A DNA stretch of 20,937 bases from a virus. The stretch covers positions 1 through 20,937 of the IMG/VR virus record IMGVR_UViG_3300027911_000078; one strand, 5' to 3'. The notes under the pieces were generated by a model that saw only the letters and a program-made list of their open reading frames with translations, had not been told where the DNA came from and ran no database searches. Position numbers and translations under genes: made by a program. Below are positions 13,474 through 19,846 of the stretch, in pieces. Each line of letters begins with the position of its first letter. The stretch's first letter is position 1.

Positions 13474-13761
13474 CTACACAGTACCCTCGCCGCCGCAGCG
13501 GCCACAGTCGATAACCCCAACTCTCGCGCGCACGTATCCCACACCTTTGCATTGCGGGCAAGGAGTTTCGCCGCCAAGGTTAGCGAGAAGTAAATCCTTT
13601 GCCTCAACTAGCGCGTGAACGTCGCGGCCAACGTCGGCGCCAGCGATCTCGCCGGCGTCGGGATGCGCTTTGCGCACGGCCGCCACAAACGCCGCGCGCA
13701 CAGTCTCGGCGGTGTAGCCGTTTAGCAGCCCAAGAAGTTTGCGCGCGGCTTGCAACGTCAT
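13474..13761 (-). CDS. Miniature DnaJ-like protein: J domain plus CxxCxGxG zinc pair
   Basis: The 95-residue protein combines a J-like N-terminus, with the helix TVRAAFVAAVRKAHPDAG containing HPD at 33-35, and two Cys pairs, CPQCKGVG (C68, C71) and CGRCGGEG (C86, C89), of the DnaJ zinc-finger type. In DnaJ, HPD triggers Hsp70 ATP hydrolysis, and the zinc repeats help hold substrate. Only half of the usual four CxxCxGxG repeats are present and the G/F linker and substrate domain are missing. It overlaps the primase-helicase stop as ATGA (13758-13761). This suggests recruitment of host DnaK to the phage replisome, as in lambda and P1, but that is inference. It could instead be just a small zinc protein. 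Confidence 0.7.
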   Translation of the reverse strand: MTLQAARKLLGLLNGYTAETVRAAFVAAVRKAHPDAGEIAGADVGRDVHALVEAKDLLLANLGGETPCPQCKGVGYVRARVGVIDCGRCGGEGTV

Positions 13762-15923
13762 TTGGCTTGCCGTAGTTGCTGCTTCAAATCCACATAGCGC
13801 GGCGCATTCTTGATCGCGCGCTCAAAATCCGCTTGCTTCAGCGGCGCGCTCCAATCATCGCGGTGCGCCATCACAAGGAACTGTTGAATGCGCCCGCCCC
13901 AGCGGAAGCCGCGCGGATCGTCCGCGCACTCCAAGTATGGCACGCCGCAATCGCGGAGCTGCCGCGACATTTCGCCCGACACTGTGTTGAGCGATTTCTT
14001 AGTGTTGTACATACCAGCCGCAATCTGCGGGAACATGCCGCGCAGCTCATCCGGCGTGTACCAGTCTCGTATTTGCAGCACGTTGTAACTGTCTATGATC
14101 GTTTGCGCTTGCTGCGCAACGGCGGAGTTTGGAGATTCCTGAGCTCGGTTGGCCCAGTCCATCGCCGTTTCAATCCACAGATAGATCATATTGGCGTCGG
14201 CAGTCAGCGTATCCTCGGCCAGCTTTTGAATGTCCGTCAGACTCTCCATGTAGGCCATGCTCTTTTCTGCGGTCAACGGCGCCTCTTGCGGCGGTGTCCA
14301 GCCCTCCAAGTCATAGCTTAGGAGCCAGTGCATCAGCGCCTTGCCGCCGCCGGCGTCCTTCCATTTCGCCACGCGCTTGTAGAACTCATATTCGCGTGGC
14401 GGCGGGGCGCCAACTACGAACATGCGGCGGTCGCCGTGGTGGAACGCGCCGGCCGCGCGCTCATTCGCCGTCAGAATGTATTGCGTGTAAGAATTGATCT
14501 GGCGCGCGACGCGATACTTCTCATTCATCGGCCGCTTAAGATCGCTGATTAGAGCGCGCAGGCGGTTGGCGCCTTTGCGTAAGTCCTCCTCCTCTACTTC
14601 GTTTATGATGCAAAGCAGGTTGCGCTCAAGCCAGCCTTGGAACGTAGAGTTTAGATCGCTGCTTGCTTGCTGCACTGCGTAGGGCGCGAACGCATCGTAA
14701 AGGCATTCCGTCCACAGCCCTTTGCCGGCGCCCGGCTTGGAGATGATGACCAGCGCTATCGGTATTTTCTTAGCCGGGTTCTGCGCTTTGTATGCAAGCC
14801 ACTTCAGCGCGAAGTCATGTAGTGCTGCTGGCAGCCGGCTCATGAGATGCTGCGTGAGCTCTAGGAACGGCGCCACGTCGCCCGGCGCCGGCGCATCCCA
14901 GCCGTGCCAGACGTTGAACGCAGGCTGCCCCAGCTCGCTCTTGACTATCTCGCCCTCGCCCGGCCGGAAAAGCAGATCGGCGTAGCGCCGCGCCAGCGGA
15001 TGCGTCAGCCATTCCGTCGCTACTTTGATGATCTTTACGCCCGGCGTGCGGCCCGTGACAATTCGCCGCGCCGTCTCTGCGCTGTACTTGCTGCCTTTCT
15101 CGAAGCCGGCGGCCTTCAAGAAGTGGCGCGCGCCTACGTCATAGACGAGACTTTCGCGTTCTATCCACGCGACGTGAGAATTGAGCGCTACTACTGCGGC
15201 GTCAACGGCGCCTAAGGCGTCAGTAGACACCAGCAAATTGCGAAAACGATCAACCCCATTAGCAAGAAGGTAATCGTCCAGTCCACACTTGTCTCCATTC
15301 GCCAGTGGTGGAAGTCTCACAAGATAGCAGCGCGCGCCGCGCTTGCGCATCAGCTCCTCGACAAGCCGCGCCTCTGCCATTTGGATTTGCGGATTCAACG
15401 CGGCGTCGCTGTCGAATACGATGTAAGTCTCGCGGCCGTTCCATTTGAACTCATCCAGCTCTGGCAAGAGTTCACCGTTCACAAGATAGTTTCTGACGCC
15501 GCCCAAGCCGATTGTGGGAAAGCCGGCGAGGCACGCGGCCAGCGTTTTCTTCTCGCCCTCCGTTATAATCAGCGGCTCTTTTGTATCTAAAGCAAGTTTA
15601 CTCCAAGCAATGCCAGACACAGGGAAGTAAGCTCTGGCCCCACTAGCGGCGGGCTGGTCATAACGACGGGGTTTTCTTTGGGTAAAGGAACCCGCCGTGG
15701 GTCGATCCGCGAGATAGCGCACTCGACAAAAATGCGAGTTGCCGACATACGTAACGGGCTCGCCATTGCAGTCGTAATAGGGCAAGACCAGCGCCGGCAA
15801 TTGCTGCATATTGTTCGCGATTGTGCTCGCATCTGCGACCTCAAAGATACCCGCCGCCTCCGCTTGCGCCGGCGTGATACCGCTGCGCGCAAGATCGGCC
15901 ACAGCCTTTTCGCTGAATGACAA
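13758..15923 (-). CDS. Bifunctional primase-helicase (TOPRIM-like DUF3854 plus AAA+ DUF5906-type)
   Basis: The 721-residue protein has an N-terminal TOPRIM-like part: LIITEGEKKTLAACLAG (TEGE 121-124), LGGVRNY and YIVFDSD (DSD 171-173), then KCGLDDYL, matching the metal-binding primase core. The C-terminal part has a Walker A SKPGAGKG (395-402), a Walker B-like LLCIINEVEE (436-445) and sensor-like segments (YILTANERAAG, DRRMFVV), as in P4/D5-type superfamily 3 helicases. It is expected to unwind origin DNA and make primers for the family A polymerase. The start is TTG 15923 behind GAGGG at seven bases; no ATG is available nearby. It leads the replication operon. No separate zinc-binding primase domain is seen. 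Confidence 0.88.
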   Translation of the reverse strand: MSFSEKAVADLARSGITPAQAEAAGIFEVADASTIANNMQQLPALVLPYYDCNGEPVTYVGNSHFCRVRYLADRPTAGSFTQRKPRRYDQPAASGARAYFPVSGIAWSKLALDTKEPLIITEGEKKTLAACLAGFPTIGLGGVRNYLVNGELLPELDEFKWNGRETYIVFDSDAALNPQIQMAEARLVEELMRKRGARCYLVRLPPLANGDKCGLDDYLLANGVDRFRNLLVSTDALGAVDAAVVALNSHVAWIERESLVYDVGARHFLKAAGFEKGSKYSAETARRIVTGRTPGVKIIKVATEWLTHPLARRYADLLFRPGEGEIVKSELGQPAFNVWHGWDAPAPGDVAPFLELTQHLMSRLPAALHDFALKWLAYKAQNPAKKIPIALVIISKPGAGKGLWTECLYDAFAPYAVQQASSDLNSTFQGWLERNLLCIINEVEEEDLRKGANRLRALISDLKRPMNEKYRVARQINSYTQYILTANERAAGAFHHGDRRMFVVGAPPPREYEFYKRVAKWKDAGGGKALMHWLLSYDLEGWTPPQEAPLTAEKSMAYMESLTDIQKLAEDTLTADANMIYLWIETAMDWANRAQESPNSAVAQQAQTIIDSYNVLQIRDWYTPDELRGMFPQIAAGMYNTKKSLNTVSGEMSRQLRDCGVPYLECADDPRGFRWGGRIQQFLVMAHRDDWSAPLKQADFERAIKNAPRYVDLKQQLRQAK

Positions 15924-15959
15924 TGTGCAGCCCTCGGAAAGCGGCGGGAAGTGTACGGA

Positions 15960-16145
15960 TTATTTTGTGCCAGTCAACTTAAGAACGCGCCGGTATTCCT
16001 CCAGGTCAACCACGCCGTCATCGGGTGGGCTTGGATGCCCGTTGCGCCAGCGATACTCGGACTCCGCCGCCGCGCGTATCAGATTGCCCGAAGCGTTGGG
16101 ATAAAGATGCTCGAAATTGCGCAGGATCGTTTCAAACTCACTCAT
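15960..16145 (-). CDS. Small hypothetical protein, 61 aa
   Basis: ATG 16145 is preceded by AAAGGAG (AATAAAGGAGAATAACT), a strong SD. The product starts MSEFETILRNFEHLYPNASG. It continues with a helix (LIRAAAESEYRWRNG), a Pro-rich turn (HPSPPDDG) and a last helix (VVDLEEYRRVLKL). It is small, acidic and soluble. No family was recognised. It lies two bases after the repeat protein gene and 36 bases before the primase, so it is in the same transcript. A primase accessory role is possible, without direct evidence. Confidence 0.6.
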   Translation of the reverse strand: MSEFETILRNFEHLYPNASGNLIRAAAESEYRWRNGHPSPPDDGVVDLEEYRRVLKLTGTK

Positions 16146-16147
16146 AG

Positions 16148-16678
16148 TTATTCTCCTTTATTCCACAGTTTAAAGAACGTTGCTGCACATACGCGCTCAT
16201 ACTCCGCCCAAGCGGGGTCGCGCACGCGCTCATACTCTGCCCGAGCGGGGGCGCACACGCGCTCATACTCCGCCCAAGCGGGGGCGCACACGCGCTCATA
16301 CTCCGCCCAAGCGGGGGCGCACACGCGCGCATACTCTGCCCGAGCGGGGGCGCACACGCGCTCATACTCTGCCCAAGCGGGGGCGCACACGCGCTCATAC
16401 TCCGCCCAAGCGGGGTCGCGCACGCGCTCATACTCTGCCCGAGCGGCGTCGCGCACGCGCACATACTCTGCCCGAGCGGGGGCGCACACGCGCTCATACT
16501 CTGCCCAAGCGGCGTCGCTTAGAAGGTTACGGGCGGCCCATTCCCAGTCGAACTTGTTGGCATGCTCCACACAAAGGGCTTCCGTTAGCTCTAAGGAGTC
16601 GCCGCTTAGCGACTCAAAGAGCTTTACTTGGTTCTCGCACGCGCCTTTAGATCGTAGGAATTCTGATGTGATTCTCAT
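16148..16678 (-). CDS. Hendecad-repeat protein (ten 11-residue A[WR]AEYERV repeats)
   Basis: The start ATG 16678 overlaps the stop of the preceding 33-aa gene as ATGA and has GGAG nine bases upstream; ATG 16693 has no SD. The 176-residue product begins MRITSEFLRSKGACENQVKLF and has an acidic helical N-domain of about 55 residues. A run of ten 11-residue units follows, consensus A-W/R-A-E-Y-E-R-V-C/R-A/D-P, ending ATFFKLWNKGE. The 11-residue period suggests a right-handed coiled coil or a helical rod, with Trp and Arg alternating. A similar N-terminus with WAEYxRV repeats is familiar from phage and prophage proteins of unknown function. No enzymatic motif is present. Copy number likely varies between relatives. 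Confidence 0.75.
   Translation of the reverse strand: MRITSEFLRSKGACENQVKLFESLSGDSLELTEALCVEHANKFDWEWAARNLLSDAAWAEYERVCAPARAEYVRVRDAARAEYERVRDPAWAEYERVCAPAWAEYERVCAPARAEYARVCAPAWAEYERVCAPAWAEYERVCAPARAEYERVRDPAWAEYERVCAATFFKLWNKGE
16193..16522. repeat. Tandem repeat, 10 copies of a 33-bp unit
   Basis: Ten head-to-tail units of exactly 33 bp begin at 16193 with GCGCTCATACTCCGCCCAAG. Units differ at a few sites (CTC/CTG, CAAG/CGAG, GGGGGC/GGGGTC/GGCGTC). They lie inside the leftward hendecad-repeat gene and keep its frame. Variants are reused in a non-random order, suggesting recent duplication or recombination between units. The repeat opens several other long frames on both strands that are not genes. 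Confidence 0.95.
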
Positions 16679-16776
16679 GTGATTGTGCTCCATAATTGAA
16701 AGATAACCCACAAGATAACCAGCCACGAAAGAATGCCGATGGCAAGAGCTGCGGCCAGCATCTCGTCAATCGTCAC
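16675..16776 (-). CDS. 33-aa single-pass membrane peptide
   Basis: The GTG start (16776-16774) overlaps the upstream stop as GTGA, and the TGA (16677-16675) overlaps the next ATG as ATGA. A perfect AAGGAGG (16789-16783) stands seven bases before the GTG. The product reads MTIDEMLAAALAIGILSW and continues with a very hydrophobic VILWVIF stretch to QLWSTIT: an acidic N-terminal cap and one membrane helix. It is too short for usual gene finders, but the SD and both overlaps are unusually convincing. No function is known. It might anchor or regulate the adjacent repeat protein or act as a small membrane effector. Confidence 0.7.
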   Translation of the reverse strand: MTIDEMLAAALAIGILSWLVILWVIFQLWSTIT

Positions 16777-17303
16777 TGCCTCGCCTCCTTTGGGAATACG
16801 TCCTCGCGCCACACATGCGCGATAAGATACCAGTTGCCTTCCGGCGCCTTGCGCCGCAGCACGCCATAGCCGCTTTGCCGGCTGATCGTGGGCCTAAGAT
16901 AGCCGAATGCTTGGCGCATGGGAACGCGCCCAAACGTCGTCAGCGGCGCTTGGAGCTCCGTTGCGTATTTCTCGACAAGCTCCGCCGCGCCATCCAGCCC
17001 TTGCACAATGTCTCCGCCGTAGCGGGTGATTTCCTGCGTCGTGCTGTATTGGCGGCCATTGGACTCAGCCGCCAACACGTCCAGCTTGGAGCCCGTCCAA
17101 AACTCAAAAGAGACATACCAGCGTTTTTGCCGGCGGTCAGCTTCGTCCCGTAGCTGCTTGGGCGCAATGCCCGTGAGCTCTGCCTCGACATACGGACGGA
17201 ACGCGGCCAAGATACTGCCGGCCGCTGTCTTTCGCATTGGCGCGTTGTCATCGGCCCGGACGGCGGCCACAACGGCCGCCGCTAGTTCTCTAAGATCGCT
17301 CAT
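16773..17303 (-). CDS. Hypothetical protein, 176 aa
   Basis: ATG 17303 overlaps the preceding stop (ATGA) and has AAGGGA upstream. The product begins MSDLRELAAAVVAAVRADDN. It has an Ala-rich helical N-terminus, a region with FRPYVEAELTGIAPKQLRDEADRRQ, a beta-looking middle (WYVSFEFWTGSKLDVLA), another helix (GLDGAAELVEKYATEL) and a C-terminal part (TISRQSGYGVLRRKAPEGNWYLIAHVWREDVF). It is soluble with no known catalytic motif. It forms a coupled string with the zinc-ribbon protein upstream and the 33-aa peptide downstream. The function is unknown. Confidence 0.65.
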   Translation of the reverse strand: MSDLRELAAAVVAAVRADDNAPMRKTAAGSILAAFRPYVEAELTGIAPKQLRDEADRRQKRWYVSFEFWTGSKLDVLAAESNGRQYSTTQEITRYGGDIVQGLDGAAELVEKYATELQAPLTTFGRVPMRQAFGYLRPTISRQSGYGVLRRKAPEGNWYLIAHVWREDVFPKEARQ

Positions 17304-17644
17304 GTTGCTTCCCTTTGCACTGCGTCAATGCACGCGCCCCATTGGGCGCGCTGCGCCATCGCGGCCATACGATAGCCCTCAAGCTCTGCGCCCGCATAGC
17401 GGTTTATGCTGTTAATGTTAGGAACATAGGCAAGATTGAGGCGGTTCAACAAGCGGCCGCCGGACAGCGCCAATGCGCGCCTGTAGATTGCTTTCTCGCG
17501 CATATCAGCGTCCGTCGCACCATAACCGCCCACGACAAGAAACACGTCGTCTGTAAACGTGACAACGGCCTCAAGATATGGCGCGCGCGTGGGCGCCGCT
17601 TTGCGCGTAGTCCACTTGTGATTGCATTTTGGGCATTGTGGCAT
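17300..17644 (-). CDS. Hypothetical protein with N-terminal zinc knuckle, 114 aa
   Basis: ATG 17644 follows AAGGAG (ATAAGGAGACAACTGCT). The protein begins MPQCPKCNHKWTTRKAAP. C4 and C7 in CPKC form a half zinc ribbon, and a second Cys pair is missing unless supplied by a partner. A hydrophobic strand region (YLEAVVTFTDDVFLVVGGYG) and helical segments (MREKAIYRRALAL, YRMAAMAQRAQWG) follow. There is no known family. The stop overlaps the next gene by four bases. It may bind nucleic acid, given the CPxC knuckle and location, but this is weak. Confidence 0.6.
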   Translation of the reverse strand: MPQCPKCNHKWTTRKAAPTRAPYLEAVVTFTDDVFLVVGGYGATDADMREKAIYRRALALSGGRLLNRLNLAYVPNINSINRYAGAELEGYRMAAMAQRAQWGACIDAVQREAT

Positions 17645-17657
17645 AGCAGTTGTCTCC

Positions 17658-17720
17658 TTATAGGCCGGCCATTACCAGCGCCAGCAACATCAGCATGGCA
17701 CCTGACAATAGTTCACGCAT
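17658..17720 (-). CDS. 20-aa hydrophobic micropeptide
   Basis: Read leftward, AAGGAGG (17734-17728) is followed after seven bases by ATG 17720 and a 20-codon frame ending TAA (17660-17658). The peptide reads MRELLSGAMLMLLALVMAGL: two charged residues then a fully hydrophobic helix. The SD is one of the best in the window. Its TAA is directly followed by the SD of the next gene, and its own SD overlaps the stop of the upstream gene, so spacing is gene-like on both sides. Alternatives are a leader peptide controlling downstream translation, or chance. Confidence 0.5.
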   Translation of the reverse strand: MRELLSGAMLMLLALVMAGL

Positions 17721-17732
17721 TGGTAAACCTCC

Positions 17733-18041
17733 TTAGCAAAGGCGCCAACGGGCATGACTGGACTCCAGCGCCTCAAAATGCGCGGCAAGCTCCGCAGCGA
17801 ACACGCGGCGCCGCTCACGCCAGCGCTGATAGGCGCGGGCGCATAGCGCCAGCTTGGCGATAGGCGCGGGCATATGGAGCGCTGATGTAGGTGTTGCTTG
17901 TGCCTTGGGCGCATCAGGCGGCCGCCCATGGCCGCCTGATGCGACTGGTGCCATTGGGATAGGCGGCCGGCCATCGCCTCCGCCGCCCGCTTGCGTGGTC
18001 GCTGGAACGAATTTAGGCGCATAGGCGAAGTCTAATGCCAT
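17733..18041 (-). CDS. Hypothetical protein with Gly/Pro linker, 102 aa
   Basis: ATG 18041 was chosen because AAGGAG (AGCAAGGAGTCCGTATC) precedes it; an upstream ATG at 18131 would overlap the neighbour and lacks an SD. The product begins MALDFAYAPKFVPATTQ. It has a flexible Gly/Pro linker with two related blocks (GDGRPPIP and GHGRPPDAP) and ends in an Arg/Ala/Glu helical region (CARAYQRWRERRRVFAAELAAHFE). The linker coding contains a perfect 14-bp inverted repeat (17910-17943). The basic helix might bind nucleic acid. No family was recognised. Confidence 0.55.
   Translation of the reverse strand: MALDFAYAPKFVPATTQAGGGGDGRPPIPMAPVASGGHGRPPDAPKAQATPTSALHMPAPIAKLALCARAYQRWRERRRVFAAELAAHFEALESSHARWRLC
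17910..17943. repeat. Perfect 14-bp inverted repeat with 6-nt loop
   Basis: Arms 17910-17923 (CGCATCAGGCGGCC) and 17930-17943 are exact reverse complements around a GCCCAT loop. It lies within a leftward coding region and no T tract follows on either strand, so it is not a standard terminator. It should form a very stable RNA hairpin in the early transcript. Confidence 0.8.
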
Positions 18042-18220
18042 GATACGGACTCCTTGCTGCCCGGCTCGACAATCGCCAGCGCCTCGGTAGCGGCCGCTGA
18101 CTGACGATCCTTGGCCGGCACATCGGGGCATATCGCCGCGTATATGCGCATTTTCTCGCTGTAGACTTGCTGCGCCACAAGGCGCCGCAATTCGTTCGCG
18201 TGGTCTAATGGTAGTGCCAT
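18032..18220 (-). CDS. Small hypothetical protein, 62 aa
   Basis: ATG 18220 follows GAGGAG by nine bases (AGAGGAGCAAAGACC), far better than the upstream ATG at 18388, which would run through the neighbouring gene. The product begins MALPLDHANELRRLVAQQ, with an amphipathic helix, then YSEKMRIYAAICPDVPAKDRQ, then an Ala/Glu-rich end. It is soluble with no known motif. The stop overlaps the next gene by ten bases. The function is unknown. Confidence 0.55.
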   Translation of the reverse strand: MALPLDHANELRRLVAQQVYSEKMRIYAAICPDVPAKDRQSAAATEALAIVEPGSKESVSWH

Positions 18221-18236
18221 GGTCTTTGCTCCTCTT

Positions 18237-18407
18237 TTAATCGCGCAACATGTCGCGCAACGTCTTGTTTTCTTCCACCCACACCCATGCCTGGACATAG
18301 GCACCGTGGTCAGCGCCGCGCGACACAGCGGCGCCAGCGTCAATTTCAATCGCGCCGTCGCGCCCATACAGCGCCCGCGCGGCCTCAATAAATTCTGCGT
18401 CAGTCAT
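18237..18407 (-). CDS. Small hypothetical protein, 56 aa
   Basis: ATG 18407 was chosen for AAGGAG eight bases upstream in a doubled AAGGAGCAAGGAGC sequence; longer versions starting at 18659 would lie mostly inside DUF932 coding. The product begins MTDAEFIEAARALYGRDGA. Its N-terminal helix resembles small phage proteins with an FIEAARALY-like start. The rest (EIDAGAAVSRGADHGAYVQAWVWVEE) is a probable strand-helix unit. It is acidic and soluble. The function is unknown. Confidence 0.6.
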   Translation of the reverse strand: MTDAEFIEAARALYGRDGAIEIDAGAAVSRGADHGAYVQAWVWVEENKTLRDMLRD

Positions 18408-18438
18408 GCTCCTTGCTCCTTGGTTTGTTACCCTCAGT

Positions 18439-18483
18439 CGCAACTCTGGGCGCCCGGCCCTCACACGGGCGCCCTCAGTTGCG
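18439..18483. repeat. Imperfect hairpin just after the DUF932 gene
   Basis: Arms CGCAACT (18439-18445) and AGTTGCG (18477-18483) enclose a two-base bulge on each side and then a perfect nine-bp stem, GGGCGCCCG (18448-18456) with CGGGCGCCC (18466-18474), loop nine bases. It starts five bases after the leftward stop at 18488. No T run follows, so it is more likely an mRNA-stabilising or processing hairpin than a classic terminator. Confidence 0.7.
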
Positions 18484-18487
18484 GCCG

Positions 18488-19510
18488 CTACGCTGCGACC
18501 TTGAGCTTGGCGGCCGGGATAAGGAGCTCCAGCGCCTTTGCTTTCATATTGGCGCCCGATCCGAACTCGGCCGATAGCACGCGCGACTCTGGGTTCGCGG
18601 TGTTCTTGATATGCTTGGTGTGATCCACAAAGCGCGTGACAGCGTTGAGTGCCGCCCATGACGTGAGCGGCGCCGTGCCTTCCTGCACTGTGTCGCCATA
18701 GGCACGCTTAAGCGCCTCGAAATTGTTGAGCTTTTTCGTGCTGACGTCTTCCTGCTTGGCGTCAAAGGGGATGTCCAATAAGCTCTTGAAAAAGTCTGAA
18801 ATTTCCTTGGCGCTAAGTTGGACTTGCAGCATGGCGTCGCCAAGTGCCTTGTATTGCGTGAACCCTTGGGCAATCGCGCCCAGCTTGGCGGCCGCTGCTT
18901 GGCCGTCAAACTTGGTATTGTGGCGAACGCGAACCTCTGCGCTGCTATCATACAGCGACATTGACAGCGTGTTATTGCAGACAACGCGCGTCATTGTGGC
19001 TTTGGCGATTGTCGCCATGGTGCTGTCAAAGCTAGTCGTGATAAGCAGCCGCGCCTTGTGCTTGTCGTTCGCAATGGTGAATTCATCGGCGAATGACGCC
19101 ATTGCCCAAATCACGCGGCCGCCCTTCAGACTGCCAAGTGTGTCAATTTTGAACCTCGAATCCACGCCTACGAATTGACGCATGAAGTCCACCATTTCAC
19201 GCGGCTGGTGCACGCGGTAGGAGTCGGTCGCAAATCCCAACACAGCGCCAGTATCGCTGCGACAGTGGAAAAAATTGTCAGGAACCTCGCGGAAACGATC
19301 TGCGGCCGGGATGTGGTCAAAGTCAGTTGACGCCAGCGCCGCATAGGACGGGCATTGTATGACGCGCCAGTCCAGGCCGGCCTTGCGCACGCAATCGTCC
19401 AAGCTGTCATCGGGCGTGATTTCGTGGCCAAGCCCATGCCAAATGTCCTTGCGATTGCCAACAAACGCCATATTGGCGCGGCCATTGCTCATGTCAATTT
19501 CATGTGCCAT
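18488..19510 (-). CDS. DUF932 phage/plasmid-type protein
   Basis: ATG 19510 has AAGGAG eight bases upstream (CAAGGAGCAAAGCAG); a longer frame to 19768 exists but overlaps the next gene. The 340-residue product begins MAHEIDMSNGRANMAFVG. It shows features of DUF932 (TIGR03299-like) proteins: WHGLG near the start, WRVIQCPSYA, then TGAVLGFATDSYRVHQPREMVDFM, GGRVIWAMASF, LLITTSFDSTMATIAKATMTRVVCNNTL, and a C-terminal helical part. The function is not established; it occurs widely on phages and plasmids near small early genes. It is one of the first genes of the leftward transcript and so is probably expressed early. Its length is normal for the family. Confidence 0.85.
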   Translation of the reverse strand: MAHEIDMSNGRANMAFVGNRKDIWHGLGHEITPDDSLDDCVRKAGLDWRVIQCPSYAALASTDFDHIPAADRFREVPDNFFHCRSDTGAVLGFATDSYRVHQPREMVDFMRQFVGVDSRFKIDTLGSLKGGRVIWAMASFADEFTIANDKHKARLLITTSFDSTMATIAKATMTRVVCNNTLSMSLYDSSAEVRVRHNTKFDGQAAAAKLGAIAQGFTQYKALGDAMLQVQLSAKEISDFFKSLLDIPFDAKQEDVSTKKLNNFEALKRAYGDTVQEGTAPLTSWAALNAVTRFVDHTKHIKNTANPESRVLSAEFGSGANMKAKALELLIPAAKLKVAA

Positions 19511-19547
19511 CTGCTTTGCTCCTTGATCCTGCACCATTGCAGGGGAA

Positions 19548-19569
19548 GGCGGCCATTGTGGCGGCCGCC
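19548..19569. repeat. GC-only 7-bp hairpin between two early genes
   Basis: GGCGGCC (19548-19554) and GGCCGCC (19563-19569) form a seven-bp GC stem with an eight-base loop. It lies between the stop of the Cys-rich protein gene (19584) and the DUF932 start (19510). Read leftward no T tract follows. The same GGCGGCC/GGCCGCC pairing is found in the 17910-17943 hairpin. Confidence 0.55.
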
Positions 19570-19583
19570 CATCGCCGCAATGC

Positions 19584-19820
19584 TTACCAGTCGCCAAACG
19601 TACAAACGCAGCCACAGCCCCCTGAAGTGTGCTTATGGCTCGCAAAATGCGCGCGGATTTCTTCGCGGCGCTGCGCATCACTTGTTTGGCGCGCGAAGTA
19701 ATCCTTCTGCCATCCCGCACGCGGCGCTGCGCCGGCGCGCAATTCATCACATCGCGCACACTCACCAAGCGGCGATTTGCGACCGAAGCTCATGCTGCAA
19801 TTTTCAGAATGCTTTGTCAT
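19584..19820 (-). CDS. Small Cys-rich phage protein, 78 aa
   Basis: ATG 19820 follows AAGGAG (CACAAGGAGCAAGCGCC). The product begins MTKHSENCSMSFGRKSPLGE. It contains CARCDELRAGAAPRAGWQ near residues 22-39, a central basic helix (QRREEIRAHFASHKH) and a C-terminal GGCGCVCTFGDW. The CxxC pair and the terminal CGCVC probably bind one zinc. Proteins with RCDEL, GAxPR and a terminal CxxVCTxxDW are familiar as short phage proteins of unknown role. It is an early leftward gene just after the RHH regulator. The function is unknown. Confidence 0.7.
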   Translation of the reverse strand: MTKHSENCSMSFGRKSPLGECARCDELRAGAAPRAGWQKDYFARQTSDAQRREEIRAHFASHKHTSGGCGCVCTFGDW

Positions 19821-19846
19821 GGCGCTTGCTCCTTGTGTGTGACCAT

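Noticed and set aside
16193-16522. CRISPR array
   Set aside because: Units are contiguous, with no unique spacers, lie in a coding frame, and no cas genes are near. The Cas4-like nuclease is a phage recombination type.
16180-16650. Second rightward repeat frame and a leftward one at 16138-16497
   Set aside because: By-products of the repeat unit length being a multiple of three; low-complexity Arg/His or Ser/Cys/Ala composition and no start signals.
15951-16682. Long rightward frame (243 aa, HTRSYSAQAG repeats)
   Set aside because: It is the complement of the 33-bp repeat gene; the repeat keeps several frames open. It has no SD, and the leftward gene has an SD plus overlaps.
17690-18022. 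110-aa leftward frame
   Set aside because: Overlaps the better-supported 17733-18041 gene in another frame; no SD; Arg/His/Pro-rich shadow composition.
18221-18659. N-terminal extensions of the two small proteins at 18032 and 18237
   Set aside because: Extended parts lie in neighbouring genes and lack SDs; internal ATGs have strong SDs.
19511-19768. N-terminal extension of DUF932 to 19768
   Set aside because: It runs antisense-free but out of frame over the Cys-rich protein gene, is Arg/Ala-rich noise, and the SD sits at 19510.
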